Source of the DNA: Dendrobium chrysotoxum | Lineage: Eukaryota > Streptophyta > Magnoliopsida > Asparagales > Orchidaceae | NCBI GenBank assembly: GCA_019925795.1 | Contig: CM034304.1 | Span: 24,444,228-24,508,227 of the forward strand | Direction of reading: 5' to 3' | Length of the DNA stretch: 64,000 nt | In this document: positions 1-11,040 of the stretch, in pieces | How the letters are laid out: every line of letters starts with the position of its first letter | Numbering within the stretch: position 1 is the first letter of the stretch | Notes under the pieces: model-generated | Databases searched by the model: none | Told to the model about the DNA's origin: nothing | Seen by the model: only the letters and a program-made list of their open reading frames with translations | Made by a program: the position numbers and the translations under genes

Positions 1-900
1 CTCCGCTCTCTACCTCTTAACCCATCATTTTTCACCCACTCACAACAGGTCAAACTCCACTTTCATTCCCAAGCCATATTCCTCTTGCACGAACCTCCCG
101 TAATCTTCTCCCTTCTCCATTATTTATGACCATCTTCTTCAGACCATGAGTGACCTCCCCATGCCCTTCCGACCTTCACCTGATCAATCCCACACTCCAC
201 TGAATCAACCTCCCACCCTCGAATCCCGCCAATCTCACCTCCCAGCTAGCTTATCTTCCTCATACGCAAGCTCCTTGTACCATTCGACCCTTTCGTCTCA
301 CATAGGCAACTCGCACACAAGCGTCACCTGTCGAACTAGCCGCCCCTGTTCATCCCTCTTTAAGCTGCAAGACCCAACCATTCACACACCCTCACATAAA
401 GTTCAAACATCTACACCAGCCCCTCCTCATGTGAGTCTTTTGACTGAATATGTTAACCCCACCCCTGATTGGATACTCCAGGCTCTTGATCTGAACCTGA
501 CCAAAAACCTGATCTCCTCCTCCATGTACCACAAGCTTCCCACTTCTACAACTCCTCCGATCTCAATCGGCCCACATACCTTTGATCACCCATCGCCTGC
601 ACTCGATCCATGCTCAAACTTTTGTGCCGAAGCCAGCCTTTCACTCATTCGTTCCCTGTCAGAGCTACATACATGTACCTCCCGACCTCCTTGATCGTGA
701 TGCAGCCTGACTTCACGATCAAACCCATTTAAAAATCCTAAACTCCAAGCTTGATAGTTTCCTTCAATCCCTCAGCTAGAGCCCCTCGACTCCACTTCTC
801 AGCCTACAATTCAATTACACCTCCAATGCTCCTGATCTCATCACCCCTCTCTATTTGCAGCAACTGAACACAACCTACCAATGTAATCTCTCTCTATGTT
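1..900. other. Pyrimidine-rich anonymous region with one Ser/Pro/Thr-rich open frame
   Basis: This stretch is rich in C and T on the plus strand, unlike the AT-rich DNA to its right. It holds an open frame at 146-694 (+, 182 codons) whose product is dominated by Ser, Pro, Thr and His, with no domain, signal peptide or membrane segment that I recognise. Such compositions arise by chance in C/T-rich DNA because stop codons need purines, so the frame is weak evidence of a gene. It could be the remnant of a transposon leader region. Function is unknown. Confidence 0.3.
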
Positions 901-958
901 AAGTTTATATTAATGTCAATAATATTTATTATTATTAATATTATTATTCTTATTATTG

Positions 959-1075
959 CCAAATAAAAGAAAAAAAGAAAAAGTAAAAGAAAAAAAGAGA
1001 AAGAAAGTAAAGAAAGAATAAATAAAAAAAGAAGGAAAAATGAAGAAAAAGAAAAGAAAGAAAAAGTGTCTTCTT
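959..1075 (+). repeat. Purine tract (GAAA/AAAAG-type low complexity)
   Basis: About 115 bases are almost purely A and G with a few T, in irregular GAAA and AAAAG units. The opposite strand is a polypyrimidine tract, which explains the Phe-rich open frames found there. Confidence 0.85.
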
Positions 1076-1209
1076 TTTGTGCTTGTCATCATCATCGTCG
1101 ACACTAATGCCATCACTGTCGCTTCCTTCGCAAAGGTATAAAAGATTCCTAAAACTCAAAAAATCTCAAATATTATTTTCAGCGCTCATGACACTGCGAG
1201 GGACCACCT

Positions 1210-1402
1210 ATACATGCTTTTCTTAGCGTGGTGGGAGGGAGCCCAATGCGATGCTTGCGACGAGGTGGGTAGGCCTTATACACGTTTTTCTTAGCATTGA
1301 GGGGGCACTCCTAAGTACTTGTGCATGTGCTTTTATGCATGTAGGAAATATTATAAATTTTTTAAAAAGGTACCTCAAAGACCCATACATGCTTTTCTTA
1401 GC
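1210..1402 (+). repeat. Three spaced copies of an 18-bp motif ATACATGCTTTTCTTAGC
   Basis: The motif occurs at 1210-1227, 1278-1295 (ATACACGTTTTTCTTAGC) and 1385-1402, spaced 68 and 107 bp apart. Intervening sequence differs. This looks like a decayed tandem repeat just outside the gypsy LTR that begins at 1448. Confidence 0.6.
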
Positions 1403-1447
1403 ATTATGAGATAAAAAATTTTGGCCATGATGTCGCTTGACACCTAT

Positions 1448-3220
1448 TGTCACACCCCAGTTAGCCCAAACCCTTAATGGTCAACCTGGAGTATAATAGA
1501 GAAGGAAAAATCTAAACCAGCTCCTTCTTAAACACCCATTCTGAACCACTACTTTTAGAACCAAGTGAGTAAAAGGAATCTAGTTAAACTCTCCTAACAC
1601 GTCAACATATCAAACTCTACAACCTAATAATAGGAAGCATGTATTGTATCTCAATTAACATCGAATATAATTAAAGCAAATATAGAGCTCTACTAAAATT
1701 TTTAAAATTTTTGTACATACCCAAAAGTCTATACATCTAGCCTTCAGATCTCTTTTTAGATCTCTTCGTACACTCAAAATATATTTACACCAAAAAGAAT
1801 GGTCACCTCTTTTCCCCCTAGTGCCCTACGAGCTCTTTTCCCTTACATGCAGTACAACCACTGCTAATGAGCTAAGCTCAATGAAATACACAAGCAATAT
1901 GTAAGAAATAATAATAACATTACTAACAATTAAGAATTTTTTAACAATATTAACATAGTTAAAACACATATATTAAAATGCCATATTGAGCCATATTGAG
2001 TATAAGAAGTGCCTGGCAGTATTATTCATCTTGCCAAAACTATTCAACACCTTTAAACAAGTCATATGATGGCTATAAGCTTTTGTACCTTCTCAACTTT
2101 CCAATTCAAGGTTGGGTCGAGCTTCCTAACTTTTAGAATGGAAGTTGTTCTCTCATTCATGGTTGAGTCTAATTTTCTCAACTTCTAGAATTGAGAGTGT
2201 AGGCTTACCTCATCAGGTCTTTCGCCTTGACTTGTGTGGGCTTATCCCCCATATATGACTTAAATCACTTTCCCTATAGTCATCCTTTTTAGCCTTCATG
2301 ACATATGCTTTGATGACATAGCTGTGCTTTAGCTGCCATTTTGCTGCGATTTTTCTGCTTTTTTGCTGCCCTTTTGCTACCCTTTTGCTATGATTTAGCT
2401 GCCATTTTGCTGCCCTTTTGCTGCTCTTTTGCTGCCCTTTTCTTGCCATTTTGCTGCACTTTTGCTGCCCTTTTGCTGTCCCTTTGCTGCCCTATTATTG
2501 CGCTTTAGTTGCCCTTTTACTGCCCCCTTTTTTTCTTTTCACTCATTAGTCTATAAACCTTTATCATTTTATGTTTACGAAATCTTAAACATTGATAAAG
2601 ATTACTCTTTGCATAAATAATTTCATATATGTTCGTCCATATTCATACAAAATAAACTAAGATAAACTGAAATAAATGTGATCATAAACATAATAAAGAT
2701 GAAGTGCAATAATAGAACATTTACTAATTCTTAAAGCATCGTTTGGGTATCTCACATCGCTAGGATTTGGTTCTCCTAGAGTCAGCTTTCTTTTCCTTTT
2801 ATACACCACCTCAACCTCAATTAAACTCTTCTTCATATCATTTAAAAGTCTTCCCTACCTCTTTCTCATTCTCGTTTCTTTTATTTTCTAAATTTTCTCC
2901 ACAATAGCAACTTTCCTTCCCCTTACAGCCTACAGCTTAAGCTCCTTGGCATTTCTACCTCTAGAGAATATCGGGTAGGAAAAAATAAAAATGATAATGA
3001 AACCAATACAATGGTTTTAACTTAACTTTTATTATATAATAAACTAATACTAATGCTCTGTCACAAATTTCACTACAACATTTTCCTTCACTCCTAGTCA
3101 TATGATTACATCTAGCCTCTGCATGCTATTTTAAATGGATTTGCTATAGTGATGCATTTAAATAATGTTTTTAGATTGTAAAAACTGCATGCTTATATTT
3201 ACAAATGTTGGGTATTATAA
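1448..3220 (-). repeat. 3' LTR of the Del/Tekay-type gypsy element
   Basis: The left end reads TGTCACACCC, the complement of an LTR ending GGGTGTGACA, and matches 7852-8432 and 13831-14824 closely over about 1.57 kb. The right boundary is placed near 3220, where the minus strand starts TATAATACCCAACA after a purine tract. The other LTR copy diverges earlier (equivalent to about 3019), so the last ~200 bp rest on the tract position alone. The LTR contains a TGCTGCCCTTT-type minisatellite (2321-2535). Confidence 0.75.
2321..2535 (-). repeat. Minisatellite inside the gypsy LTR, ~11-bp unit TGCTGCCCTTT
   Basis: About 19 degenerate units of TGCTGCCCTTT / TGCTGCGATTT / TAGCTGCCATT run in tandem on the plus strand. 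On the minus strand this encodes a Lys/Gln/Ala-rich repetitive frame (2213-2449), and on the plus strand a Cys/Pro/Phe/Leu-rich one. Both frames are shadows of the repeat. The second LTR copy carries a corresponding array at 14129-14345 with different unit arrangement. Confidence 0.85.
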
Positions 3221-3234
3221 TCTGCCCCTCCTTG
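3221..3234 (-). promoter_or_regulatory. Candidate polypurine tract of the gypsy element
   Basis: The minus strand reads AACAAGGAGGGGCAGA directly upstream of the proposed 3' LTR start. A purine run in this position primes plus-strand DNA synthesis in LTR retrotransposons. It fits the family architecture, but the LTR edge cannot be confirmed from the truncated partner LTR. Confidence 0.5.
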
Positions 3235-3247
3235 TTAACATTTCATC

Positions 3248-3660
3248 CTCAAAATTTACTGTCTTAAGGACCATCAAACAACTGAGGAAACTTCAATCTC
3301 ATGTCTTCTTCTTTCTCCCAAGTTGCCTCTTTATCTGGTATGTATTTCCATTTCACTTTGATATAAGGGATTTGACGATTTCTAAGTTGTTTAGTATCAA
3401 AACCTATTAGTCTTTTTGGTTCTTCAATGTACATCAGATTCTTTTTTAGCTCAATTTCATTATGTGAAATTCTCTAATTGATATCTGTAACCCATTTCCT
3501 TAGCAGTGACACATGAAAAATATTATGAATATGTAACATGTCTGTTAGAAGAGCAAGTCTAGAAGGAACCTTTCCAATTCTTTCAGTAATTTCAAAAGGT
3601 CCTATGTATATCTAGGATTCAATTTGCCTCCCTGACTAAATTTAGCTGTACCTTTCATAG
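3248..3660 (-). pseudogene. Integrase tail / chromodomain-like C-terminus of gypsy polyprotein (broken)
   Basis: In minus-strand frames this segment reads like the end of a Del/Tekay integrase. A stretch corresponding to GEFVFLMVKPMKGTAKF (about 3700-3630) is followed, past frameshifts and stops, by IPYIKVKWKYIPDKEATWEK near 3370-3310 and an FPQLF ending near 3270. In the family, this chromodomain-like tail (conserved W and E-x-ATWE) is thought to steer integration toward particular chromatin. No single frame spans it, so it cannot encode a working domain. Confidence 0.6.
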
Positions 3661-3664
3661 GCTT

Positions 3665-4716
3665 AACCATCAAGAATACAAATTCACCCACTTCAAACTC
3701 TACTGCTCAATGCTTGGGGTTATAATACTTTTGCTGGCAATCTTGGGCAGCTTTTAATCTGTCTCTGATTAATCTAATTTTCTCTGTTGCTTCATTAACT
3801 AACTCTGGACCCATTAGTTATCTTTCTCCTACCTCAACCCAAGTTAAGGGAGTTCTGCATTCTACCATAAAGTTCTTCATAAGGTGCCATTTGTATACTT
3901 GATTGATAGCTATTGTTGTAAGTAAATTCGATCAATGGTATGTGATCCTCCCAACTACTGCTAAAATCTAAGACACATAGTCTTAACAGGTCTTTTAGTA
4001 CTTGAATGGTTCTTTCAGATTGACCGTCAGTCTGAGGATGAAAAGCTATACTGAAGTACAAATTTGTACCCAAGTTTTCATGAATGCTTTTTCACAGCTT
4101 AGAAGTAAATCTACCATCTCTATCCCAGATAATAACCTTTGGAATACTGTGTAATCTGATAATTTCTTTCACATACAAATGTGCCAATTTGTTTACCGAA
4201 TCAGTTTGCTTGATAAATAAAAAGTGAGCTGATTTTGTTAGTCTATCTATCAATAATCACCCAAATGCTATCATGACTTTGTTTAGATCAGGAAAATCCC
4301 ATAATAAAATCTATTACAATTTCTTCCCACTTCCACTCAAGGATAGGTAGTGATTACAGTAATCCACTAGGTCGCTGATATTCTGCTTTCACCATTTGAC
4401 ATGCTTCATATCTAGATACGTATTTAGCAATGTCTCTCTTCATACCTGGCCACCAGAATATTACTTTCAAGTCTTTATACATCTTGGTACTGCTTAGATG
4501 AATTATGTATCCAGCATGATGAGCTTCTTGCAAAATTTTTCTCCTTAAATCTGGATCACTAGGTACCCACAACTGTATTTTATGTCTAATAACTCCATCA
4601 ATATCCACAGAAAGATATGTCCTTTTTCTTGATTGGGCTTGCTCCAACAATTTAGAATACTCATTACTGAGTTTTTGAGTTTCTTTGATCCTACTTAGAG
4701 TGGGCTTTACTATCAT
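3665..4716 (-). pseudogene. Ty3/gypsy integrase (zinc-binding, catalytic core, C-terminal start), broken
   Basis: The 4354-4716 frame carries the H-H-C-C zinc-binding domain, including AHHAGYIIHLSSTKMY and the WWPGMKRDIAKYV block, with one Cys pair partner still visible (CQMVKAEYQ). The catalytic core follows toward 3834: the first Asp in an IDFIMG context, the second in DRDGRF, and the Glu in HPQTDGQSERTIQVL. The downstream RDRLKAAQDCQQKYY block is typical of the integrase C-terminus. In-frame stops interrupt the core between 4353 and 4074, so the enzyme is dead. In intact relatives it joins cDNA to host DNA. Confidence 0.85.
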
Positions 4717-4719
4717 CTA

Positions 4720-5990
4720 ATATAAATATTCCACATTCTTAAGACCTCTAATTTCCAATTGCAAATTTTCCATTTCTTTAATCAATTGAACCTCTTGAGT
4801 AATCATCCAATTCATCATTCCTGTAGATTTGCAACTCAGAGCATCAGCCACAATATTGGCTTTTCCTAGACAATATTAAATATCCAAATCATAGTCTTTA
4901 ATGAGCTCTAATCATCTTCTCTATCTCAGAACACATCCCAACCCTTTCAAGGAAGCATCACGGTAAATTTGAAATCCTTCTATTCTTGAGGGAAGTGTTA
5001 ATACCGGTGCCGTGGTTAGATGCATCTTTAATGCCTAAAAGCTCTTCTCACATTCAACAGTCCACTCAAACTTAACCTCCTTTCTCATCAGTTTAGACAA
5101 AGACATAACAATTTGAGAAAATCCTTTAACAAATCATCTGTAATATCTTGCTAGTCCAAAAAAACTACAAACCTCTATAACATTCTTTGGTGTAGGCCAT
5201 TTCATAATTGCTTTCACTTTCTGTGGGTCTACTGAAATTCCTTCCCCACTAATAATATGTCCCAAGAAAGAAATACTTCTTAGACAAAATTCACATTTTG
5301 AATATTTTGCATACAACTGATTTTTCCTCAATGTCTCCAAAACTATTCTTAAATGTTCAACATACTCCTCATCAGTCTTTAAGTAGATCAAGATGCCATC
5401 CATGAAAATAATCACAAACTTATCTATATAGTCTTTGAAAATTTAATTCATCATATCCATAAAGATAGCAGGAGCATTTATTAACCCAAACGGCATGACT
5501 CTAAACTCAAAATGACCATATCTAGTCCCAAAAGCTGTCTTACTAACATCTGCTTCTTTAACTTTCACTTGATGATATCCTGATCTTAAATTAGTTCTGG
5601 AAAATACTGTGGCACCTGCTAATTGATCAAATAAGTCATCTATTCATGATAATGGATATTTATTCTTGATAGTTACTTTGTTTAGTTTTTGATAGTTAAT
5701 ACGCATTCTCATAGATTCATCCTTCTTCTTAACAAAAAGTACAAGTACACTCCAAGGGGAATGACTAGCCTTGATAAATCCCTTATCCATCAATTCATGT
5801 AACTGAGTTTTTAACTCCTGCAATTCTTTTGGGGACATCCTACAATGAGATTTATAAATTGCTGATGTTCCTGGCGATAATTCTATGCCAAATTTAACTT
5901 CTCTTTTAGGGGGTAATCCATTCTTTAGGAAATACATCTGAAAACTTAGAGACAATTGAAATATTCTGTAATACTTAAACATCTTTATTT
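4720..5990 (-). pseudogene. Ty3/gypsy reverse transcriptase-RNase H, broken
   Basis: The 5644-5982 frame contains the RT N-terminus, with SPWSVLVLFVKKKDESMRM and the QKLNKVTIKNKYPL motif. The 5134-5415 frame contains the active-site region and the connection motif SFLGHIISGEGI. The catalytic box reads FMDG where family members have F/Y-x-D-D, so the second Asp is lost to Gly. Sequence matching the RNase H start (TTAPVLTLPSRIEGFQIYRD) lies near 5060-4950. Frames are separated by stops, so the enzyme is inactive by both frame and active-site loss. Confidence 0.85.
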
Positions 5991-6276
5991 AAGACCTCCA
6001 TTTTAGCTAAGAACACTAGCTCACCCTCCTTAGATATTTACCCATCTTTACTCCACTAATAAGAGAGGATGTTGCTTTCTTCTCACAGGAAAAATAAAAG
6101 GTCTTCTCATTTAGTAAAGTAAATTTTATTCTCTTCTTCCAACATTGAATTATAGCAAAATGTTTAACTAACCCAAGATGATGTCAAATATTTTAATCGG
6201 CACTATAATCAATTCTATGGAAAATTTATGACCCTGAATATCCAAATTCATAAGACACGTCATATTGACAGGCAAA

Positions 6277-6480
6277 TTATCCCCATGTTGGCATCATAAC
6301 ATACAAGGTAGGTGTAAAATATACAGTCTCAAAAGATAAATCAGAATAGAATTCATTAGAAATAAATGAATGGGATGCACCATAATAAAAAAGAACTCTG
6401 CCAAACTTATTAGAAATCAAAAGTATACCTATAACCACTTCCTCTGAATTCTTAGCCTCTTGGGGTGTAATGGCAAACAC
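6277..6480 (-). pseudogene. Ty3/gypsy aspartic protease remnant
   Basis: A 67-codon frame between gag and RT. It contains VLFYYGASHSFIS, matching the family's VLFD-S/T-GA-S-HSFIS active-site block, but the catalytic Asp is replaced by Tyr and the next residue is also Tyr. The intact enzyme would cleave the gag-pol polyprotein. Loss of the Asp makes it inactive. Its position in the PR-RT-RH-INT order supports the call. Confidence 0.75.
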
Positions 6481-6599
6481 TCTAGCTTTCGTAGCTTGAT
6501 TGCCCTTAAGATCTGATGCTTCTCCTTTTAACTGAACTGGTGGTTTTCCTTGTACTGTTGGCCTTCCTTGGAACTAAGTTTTTCCTGTTTGATTGTCTC

Positions 6600-7619
6600 C
6601 TTCCAGATATCTCCTATTGGTACCTACTCCTGATATCCTTGTGGCCTGATATTGGTTCTTTTCTCTTGAGGGTAATCCATCTTGCGATGACCCATCTCAC
6701 CACATTTAAAACATCTTCTCGATCCCACCAAATACTGACCAAAATGCTACTTCCCACACTGTTCACATAAAGGTTTTTCAAGCTGACTCTGCTTCTGTTT
6801 ATCATCAAACTTTGGCTTCTTATTTTTGAATCGATCATCCCTTTCAAATATTTTCCTTTTTCCTGGTTATTGCCGCTCCCAAGTATACTTGGATAAAGTC
6901 AGCTCATTTTTAATCCTTCTAGTTCTCTCCACTAAGACTGAGAAGTCACTAATATCAAAAGGTGCCAATGCTAGTCGTAGTTGATCTCTGAGTCCTCTAA
7001 AAAATTTGTGGCATTTCTCCTTCTGGGTGCTGACATAATGAGGTGCGTAGCAAGACAAGAAAGTGAACTCAGCTTCGTATTACATAACTGTCTTGGAACC
7101 TTGAGTCAAATTGAAGAATTTATCTTGCAGAGCTAATTTGGCTGAAGGAGGAATAAATAAATCTCTGAAGACTTTCACAAAATTATCCCACTGTATGTTA
7201 GTAATAAGCATCTGTCCAAAATTTTCTCTATGTTATGCTTGCCACCATCTTTCTACTTCTCCTTCTAACACAAATGTAGCAAATGGTACTTTTCTATTTT
7301 TAGGATAGATCATGCCATAAAAAATCTTTCCAAACTTTAACAACCAGTCTTCAGCTACGGTTGGATCACTTGCACTCTTAAATGCTGGTGGTTTAAAAGT
7401 CTAAACTAATTTTAAATGTCGATCCACTTCACTATCATTTTTAGATCTGGATCCTCCGCTAGTAGAAGATTTCTTCATAGATGTCATTTTATCTACCACT
7501 TGTGAGATCAAATGCACAATATCTTGAAGTTCTTTAGACTTATTTCCCTCATTCATTTCTATTTCTATATCCAGCTTGGATAACTGACTAGTCATTCTTT
7601 TTGGCAACTCCATAGACAT
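6600..7619 (-). pseudogene. Gypsy gag (capsid and zinc knuckle), broken
   Basis: Three minus-strand frames make up the remnant. 7401-7619 is the N-terminal part. 6867-7058 carries a retrotransposon gag block (KCHKFFRGLRDQLRLALAPF). 6614-6847 leads to a CCHC zinc knuckle. The knuckle near 6720-6680 reads CFKCGEMGHRKMDY, so the final Cys is Tyr. The capsid-like protein of intact relatives packages element RNA in cytoplasmic particles. Stops and frame changes separate the parts. The start at 7619 lies about 215 bp downstream of the PBS, a normal leader length. Confidence 0.75.
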
Positions 7620-7833
7620 AATTATATGTATGCATATAAATAATTCATATAATTCATGTACTCATGGTAAGACACATGATCATTCAAAGCATTAAATAAT
7701 TAAGTATGCTATTATACTAAAATGAATGCATAGTTCCATTGATTCAACCTATAGCTCTGTATACACCATATTCATTATATCTCATCATACTTCCTCTTCT
7801 AAATCTAATTATGCTTCAACTTTATCTTGATTT

Positions 7834-7846
7834 GACTATGATACCA
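7834..7846 (-). promoter_or_regulatory. Primer-binding site, tRNA-Met type (gypsy)
   Basis: The minus strand reads TGGTATCATAGTC five bases after the LTR end GGTGTGACA. The first eight bases match the TGGTATCA start of the standard plant initiator tRNA-Met primer site. This fixes the element's direction as right to left. Confidence 0.85.
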
Positions 7847-7851
7847 ATTTC

Positions 7852-8432
7852 TGTCACACCCTAGTTGGCCCAAACCCTTAATGGTCAACCTGGAGTATAA
7901 CAGAGAAGGAAAAATCTAAACCAGCTCCTTCTTAAACACCCATTTTGAACCACTACTTTTAGAACCATGTGATTAAAAGGAATCTATTTAAACTCTCCTA
8001 ATATGTCAACATATCAAACTCCACAACCTAATAATAGGAAGCATGTACTGTATCTCAATTAACATCAAATATAATTAAAGAAAATACAGAGCTCTACTAA
8101 AACTTTTAAAATTTTTTTATATACTTAAAAGTCTGTACATCTAGCCTTCAGATCTCTTTTTAGATCTCTTTCTACGCCCAAAATATATTTACACCAAAAA
8201 GAATAGTCACCTCTTTTCTCGTCTAGACCCTACGGGCTCTTTCCCCTTACCTACCTGTACAACCACTGCTAATGAGCTAGACTCAATGAAATACATAAGC
8301 AATGTATAAGAAATAATAATAACATTGCTAATAATTAAGAATTTCTTAACAATATTAACATAGTTAAAACACATATATTGAAATGCCATATTGAGCCATA
8401 TTGAGCATAAGAAGTGCCTAGTAGTATTATTT
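7852..8432 (-). repeat. 5' LTR of the gypsy element, left part
   Basis: Starts TGTCACACCC and aligns with 1448 onward, ending at the copia insertion point in GTAGTATTAT. Continuation is at 13831. The last five bases (8428-8432, TATTT) are one side of the copia target duplication. Confidence 0.9.
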
Positions 8433-8745
8433 TATTACGACTCGGGCTCATGAGTTCTTGTTTTGATGATAATAAATATTATGGCTCACATCTCCTAGTA
8501 TTTTCAATGTATATTTGTTTGTGTGTATACTAACTTTTCAGGAATAGCATGCACCTTTCAACAAAGTTTCAAGGCTCAAGAATGGGTAGAATATGTTATG
8601 ATGTGATGATATTTATAATATCTCTTGATGTACTTTTTTGTTTTCTTGAGTCAAGTCCTGTAAGGGTATATGCTTGCTTGTGACCATGTACACACATACT
8701 CAGGGGGAGTGAGATCTAGTCAAAACCAGAAGTTTAACTTTGAAT

Positions 8746-9240
8746 AAATCGTACTAGACAATCACAGGATCATCTTGGATGATCTGTTCAATAAACTAAT
8801 TATCCTGAACAATATTTATATCATCTTGGACAATCCATTACTATCTTAAAACCCTAGCCGCCATGATAATTTAGGCAAGGATTTAAGATTCAAATTTTAT
8901 TCTAATCATCCTGGATGATCTATATCATCCTGGACGATCAATGATAACGTTGCCTAAATTAATATTGTGATTATTCAATCAAATATGCATAATTTGATAT
9001 TTTGATCATCCTGGATTATCTGTATATCGTATGGGACGATTTGGGCAAAATTTATACTGATCATCCTGGACTATCCTGGGATCGTCCAGGACTATCAGGT
9101 CAAACACTGCACATCATCCTGGATGATCCTTCGATTGTCCTGGATGATCTTTGACAGTAGAATTGAGTTTTTATGATTTTTTGAAGCCGTCTTTTTGAGC
9201 ACATCATCCTGGATGATCCTGCGATTGTCCTGGACGATCT
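8746..9240. repeat. Cluster of short palindromes, type ATCATCCTGGATGATC
   Basis: At least ten imperfect dyads of 16-18 bp (for example CATCATCCTGGATGATCC, GATCATCCTGGACTATC) lie within 500 bp of the LTR. They often come in pairs a few bases apart, as in the block around 9112-9152 and again 9201-9240. They lie upstream of the likely TATA box at 9281. Confidence 0.85.
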
Positions 9241-9280
9241 TTGCCGCTAGAACTGATTTGGAAGGGTTTTTTGAGCTCTC

Positions 9281-9289
9281 TATTTAAGC
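9281..9289 (+). promoter_or_regulatory. Candidate TATA box of copia LTR
   Basis: TATTTAAGC follows the palindrome cluster and precedes the G/A-rich transcribed-looking part of the LTR. The same box is at 13179 in the other LTR. The call rests on sequence and position only. Confidence 0.4.
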
Positions 9290-9937
9290 TTTCTCAAGGA
9301 ACTTGATAGGTGTCTTTGGCATCCATTGAGGCTTCATTTTTTTGGAGAAAACTTGAAGAGCGAACTTGAAAGAGAGAGAGGAAAGGGTGGCGTTTGAGAG
9401 GGAGAAGAGCCTTGGAAGGGGGGATTTTCAAGGGAGTGTGAGGGGGTTCATACGGTTGCTCTGGCAAGCTTGCACCTAAGTACCATTAAATTCAAGGGTC
9501 ATCTCGAGAGAAGTTTTGGGAAGAAGAAGATCTCTTTGGTGTCAAAGGACCGGCTACTCCGCTGCACTAGGGAAGGTGAAAGTGATTTTGTAAGGGCTTC
9601 TCCACGTAGCTGTGAGGGCTAAAGGAGAGTCACTAAAGATTTAGTGTAATACTCAGAGGGTGCCTCCGGGGAGTGGACGTAGGTCAGGTTGGACCGAACC
9701 ACTACAAATTTGGTGTGTTCTTTCTGATTATTTTTTATATTTTATTTTACTATGATTAACTGCTTGGGTGAAATCTGTGATTGATCTTTTTATTATTAAT
9801 TTAATTTATTTTCGCTGCAAGATATAAAAAGACTTTTCTTTTTATTTAAAGAAGTTTTTAAATATCTAATTCACCCCCCTCTTTGTTAGCTTCGGGACTA
9901 GTTCTTTAAGGTTTAACACCCCTAACAAAATTTCAAG

Positions 9938-9950
9938 TGGTGTCAGGGAG
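9938..9950 (+). promoter_or_regulatory. Primer-binding site, tRNA-Met type (pol-less copia)
   Basis: TGGTGTCAGGGAG lies two bases after the LTR end. It differs by transitions from the TGGTATCAGAG primer site of the intact relative at 37207. Confidence 0.85.
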
Positions 9951-9994
9951 AGATTCATAAAATCAAGTTTTGGAAAACTTTTGAATTTTGATCC

Positions 9995-10987
9995 ATGGCT
10001 AATTTTGGAAATTATTATGTTGAGAAAGGATATTCAATCACCCAACCATCTTTATTTAAAAATATTACTTTTGATTTTTAGAAAATCTGTATGTCTACTT
10101 TCTTGAAATCAATAGATTATCGCATGTGCCATATAATTCAAACTGGTTATTCTGTACCATCATGTATTGTAGATGAAATTAAAATTGATATTCCTTTTTC
10201 TAAATGGAGTAGAAGAGAATAAATTAATGCTCAATTGAATGCTAAATATTTGAATTATTTTTTTTGTGCTTTAAATTTTGATGATTATATGTTAGTATCC
10301 GCATGCACTACTACTTATAAGAAAATTTAGGATAAATTATGCACTATATGTATAAAGGTACTTATGAAATCAAACAATCTAGATTAAATATTTTAATGCA
10401 TGATTATGAATTTTTTAGCATGAAACCTTATGAGATGATATTGGATATGTATATTAGGTTTACTCAAATTGTGACATCATTATATGCATTAAGAAAAGAA
10501 CTTCCAAACTTTGAAAAAGTCAATAAAATCATACGTTCTCTACTTGATAAATTTGATGCCAAAGTCATTGCAATTTCTGAATCTAAAAAATTGAATGAAT
10601 ATTCTATTAATAATCTGATTGGCTCACTCATTGCCTACGAGCAAAGTTTGGGTGTCAAAAGCTTTTGGATGCAGGTGAAATTATAGTACTGAATGTTGAA
10701 AATATGGATAAAAGTGACTTAGAAGATGATGAAAGTAAAGAGTTAGCATCAATAATAAATAAATTAAAAAGTCTACTAAAGCATAAGCATCAATATCAAC
10801 AAAAGTGGAATAAAAGTAAAAAAGATAAGAATATTAAGATTTTTTCTGATGTTATTTACTTTGGATGTAGAAAACCTGGATATATGAAAAATCAGTGCCC
10901 GAACTTAAAAATCCTTCCTAAAAAGAAAAAGGGTAAAGCCAAACAAATTGTAACAAGGGAAAATAATGCAAAGCAAAAAATCTCCTA
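9995..10987 (+). pseudogene. Copia gag (UBN2/CCHC type), broken
   Basis: The frame starts at ATG 9995 (MANFGNYYVEKGYS...), the same start as in the copia element at 37261. Clean parts are 10339-10686 (SRLNILMHDYEF, FTQIVTSLYAL) and 10665-10988. Stops early in gag fall at Trp positions of the family (DF*KI, KI*DKL). The zinc knuckle at about 10854-10897 reads YFGCRKPGYMKNQC, so the first Cys and the His are both Tyr and it can no longer bind zinc in the normal way. Gag forms the cytoplasmic particle in intact relatives. A frameshift lies near 10670. Confidence 0.85.
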
Positions 10988-11040
10988 GGCAGACCTAGCT
11001 TCTGAATCATCATACCAAGAGCGAGATGATGTGAATTAAA

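Larger units (their letters stand above)
8433..9935 (+). repeat. 5' LTR of the pol-less copia element
   Basis: Begins TATTACGACTCGGG (terminal TG changed to TA) and ends AAAATTTCA next to the PBS. It matches 12371-13830. Upstream half: palindrome cluster. Middle: TATTTAAG box and a G/A-rich stretch. Downstream: CCGGGGAGTGGACGTAGGTC block shared with the second copia family member. Confidence 0.9.

Noticed and set aside
146..694. 182-codon frame as a genuine gene
   Set aside because: Ser/Pro/Thr/His bias expected from C/T-rich DNA. No domain, no splice or promoter evidence. Kept only as a described region.
916..1159. Phe-rich minus-strand frames
   Set aside because: They translate the polypyrimidine complement of the GAAA tract.
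2429..2620. Cys/Phe/Leu-rich plus-strand frame, and similar ones at 14141-14429
   Set aside because: Translation of the TGCTGCCCTTT minisatellite. No independent support.
7834..7846. tRNA gene fragments at the primer-binding sites (7834, 9938, 37207, 53205)
   Set aside because: Only the 11-13 bases complementary to the tRNA 3' end are present, as expected for PBS. No cloverleaf follows.
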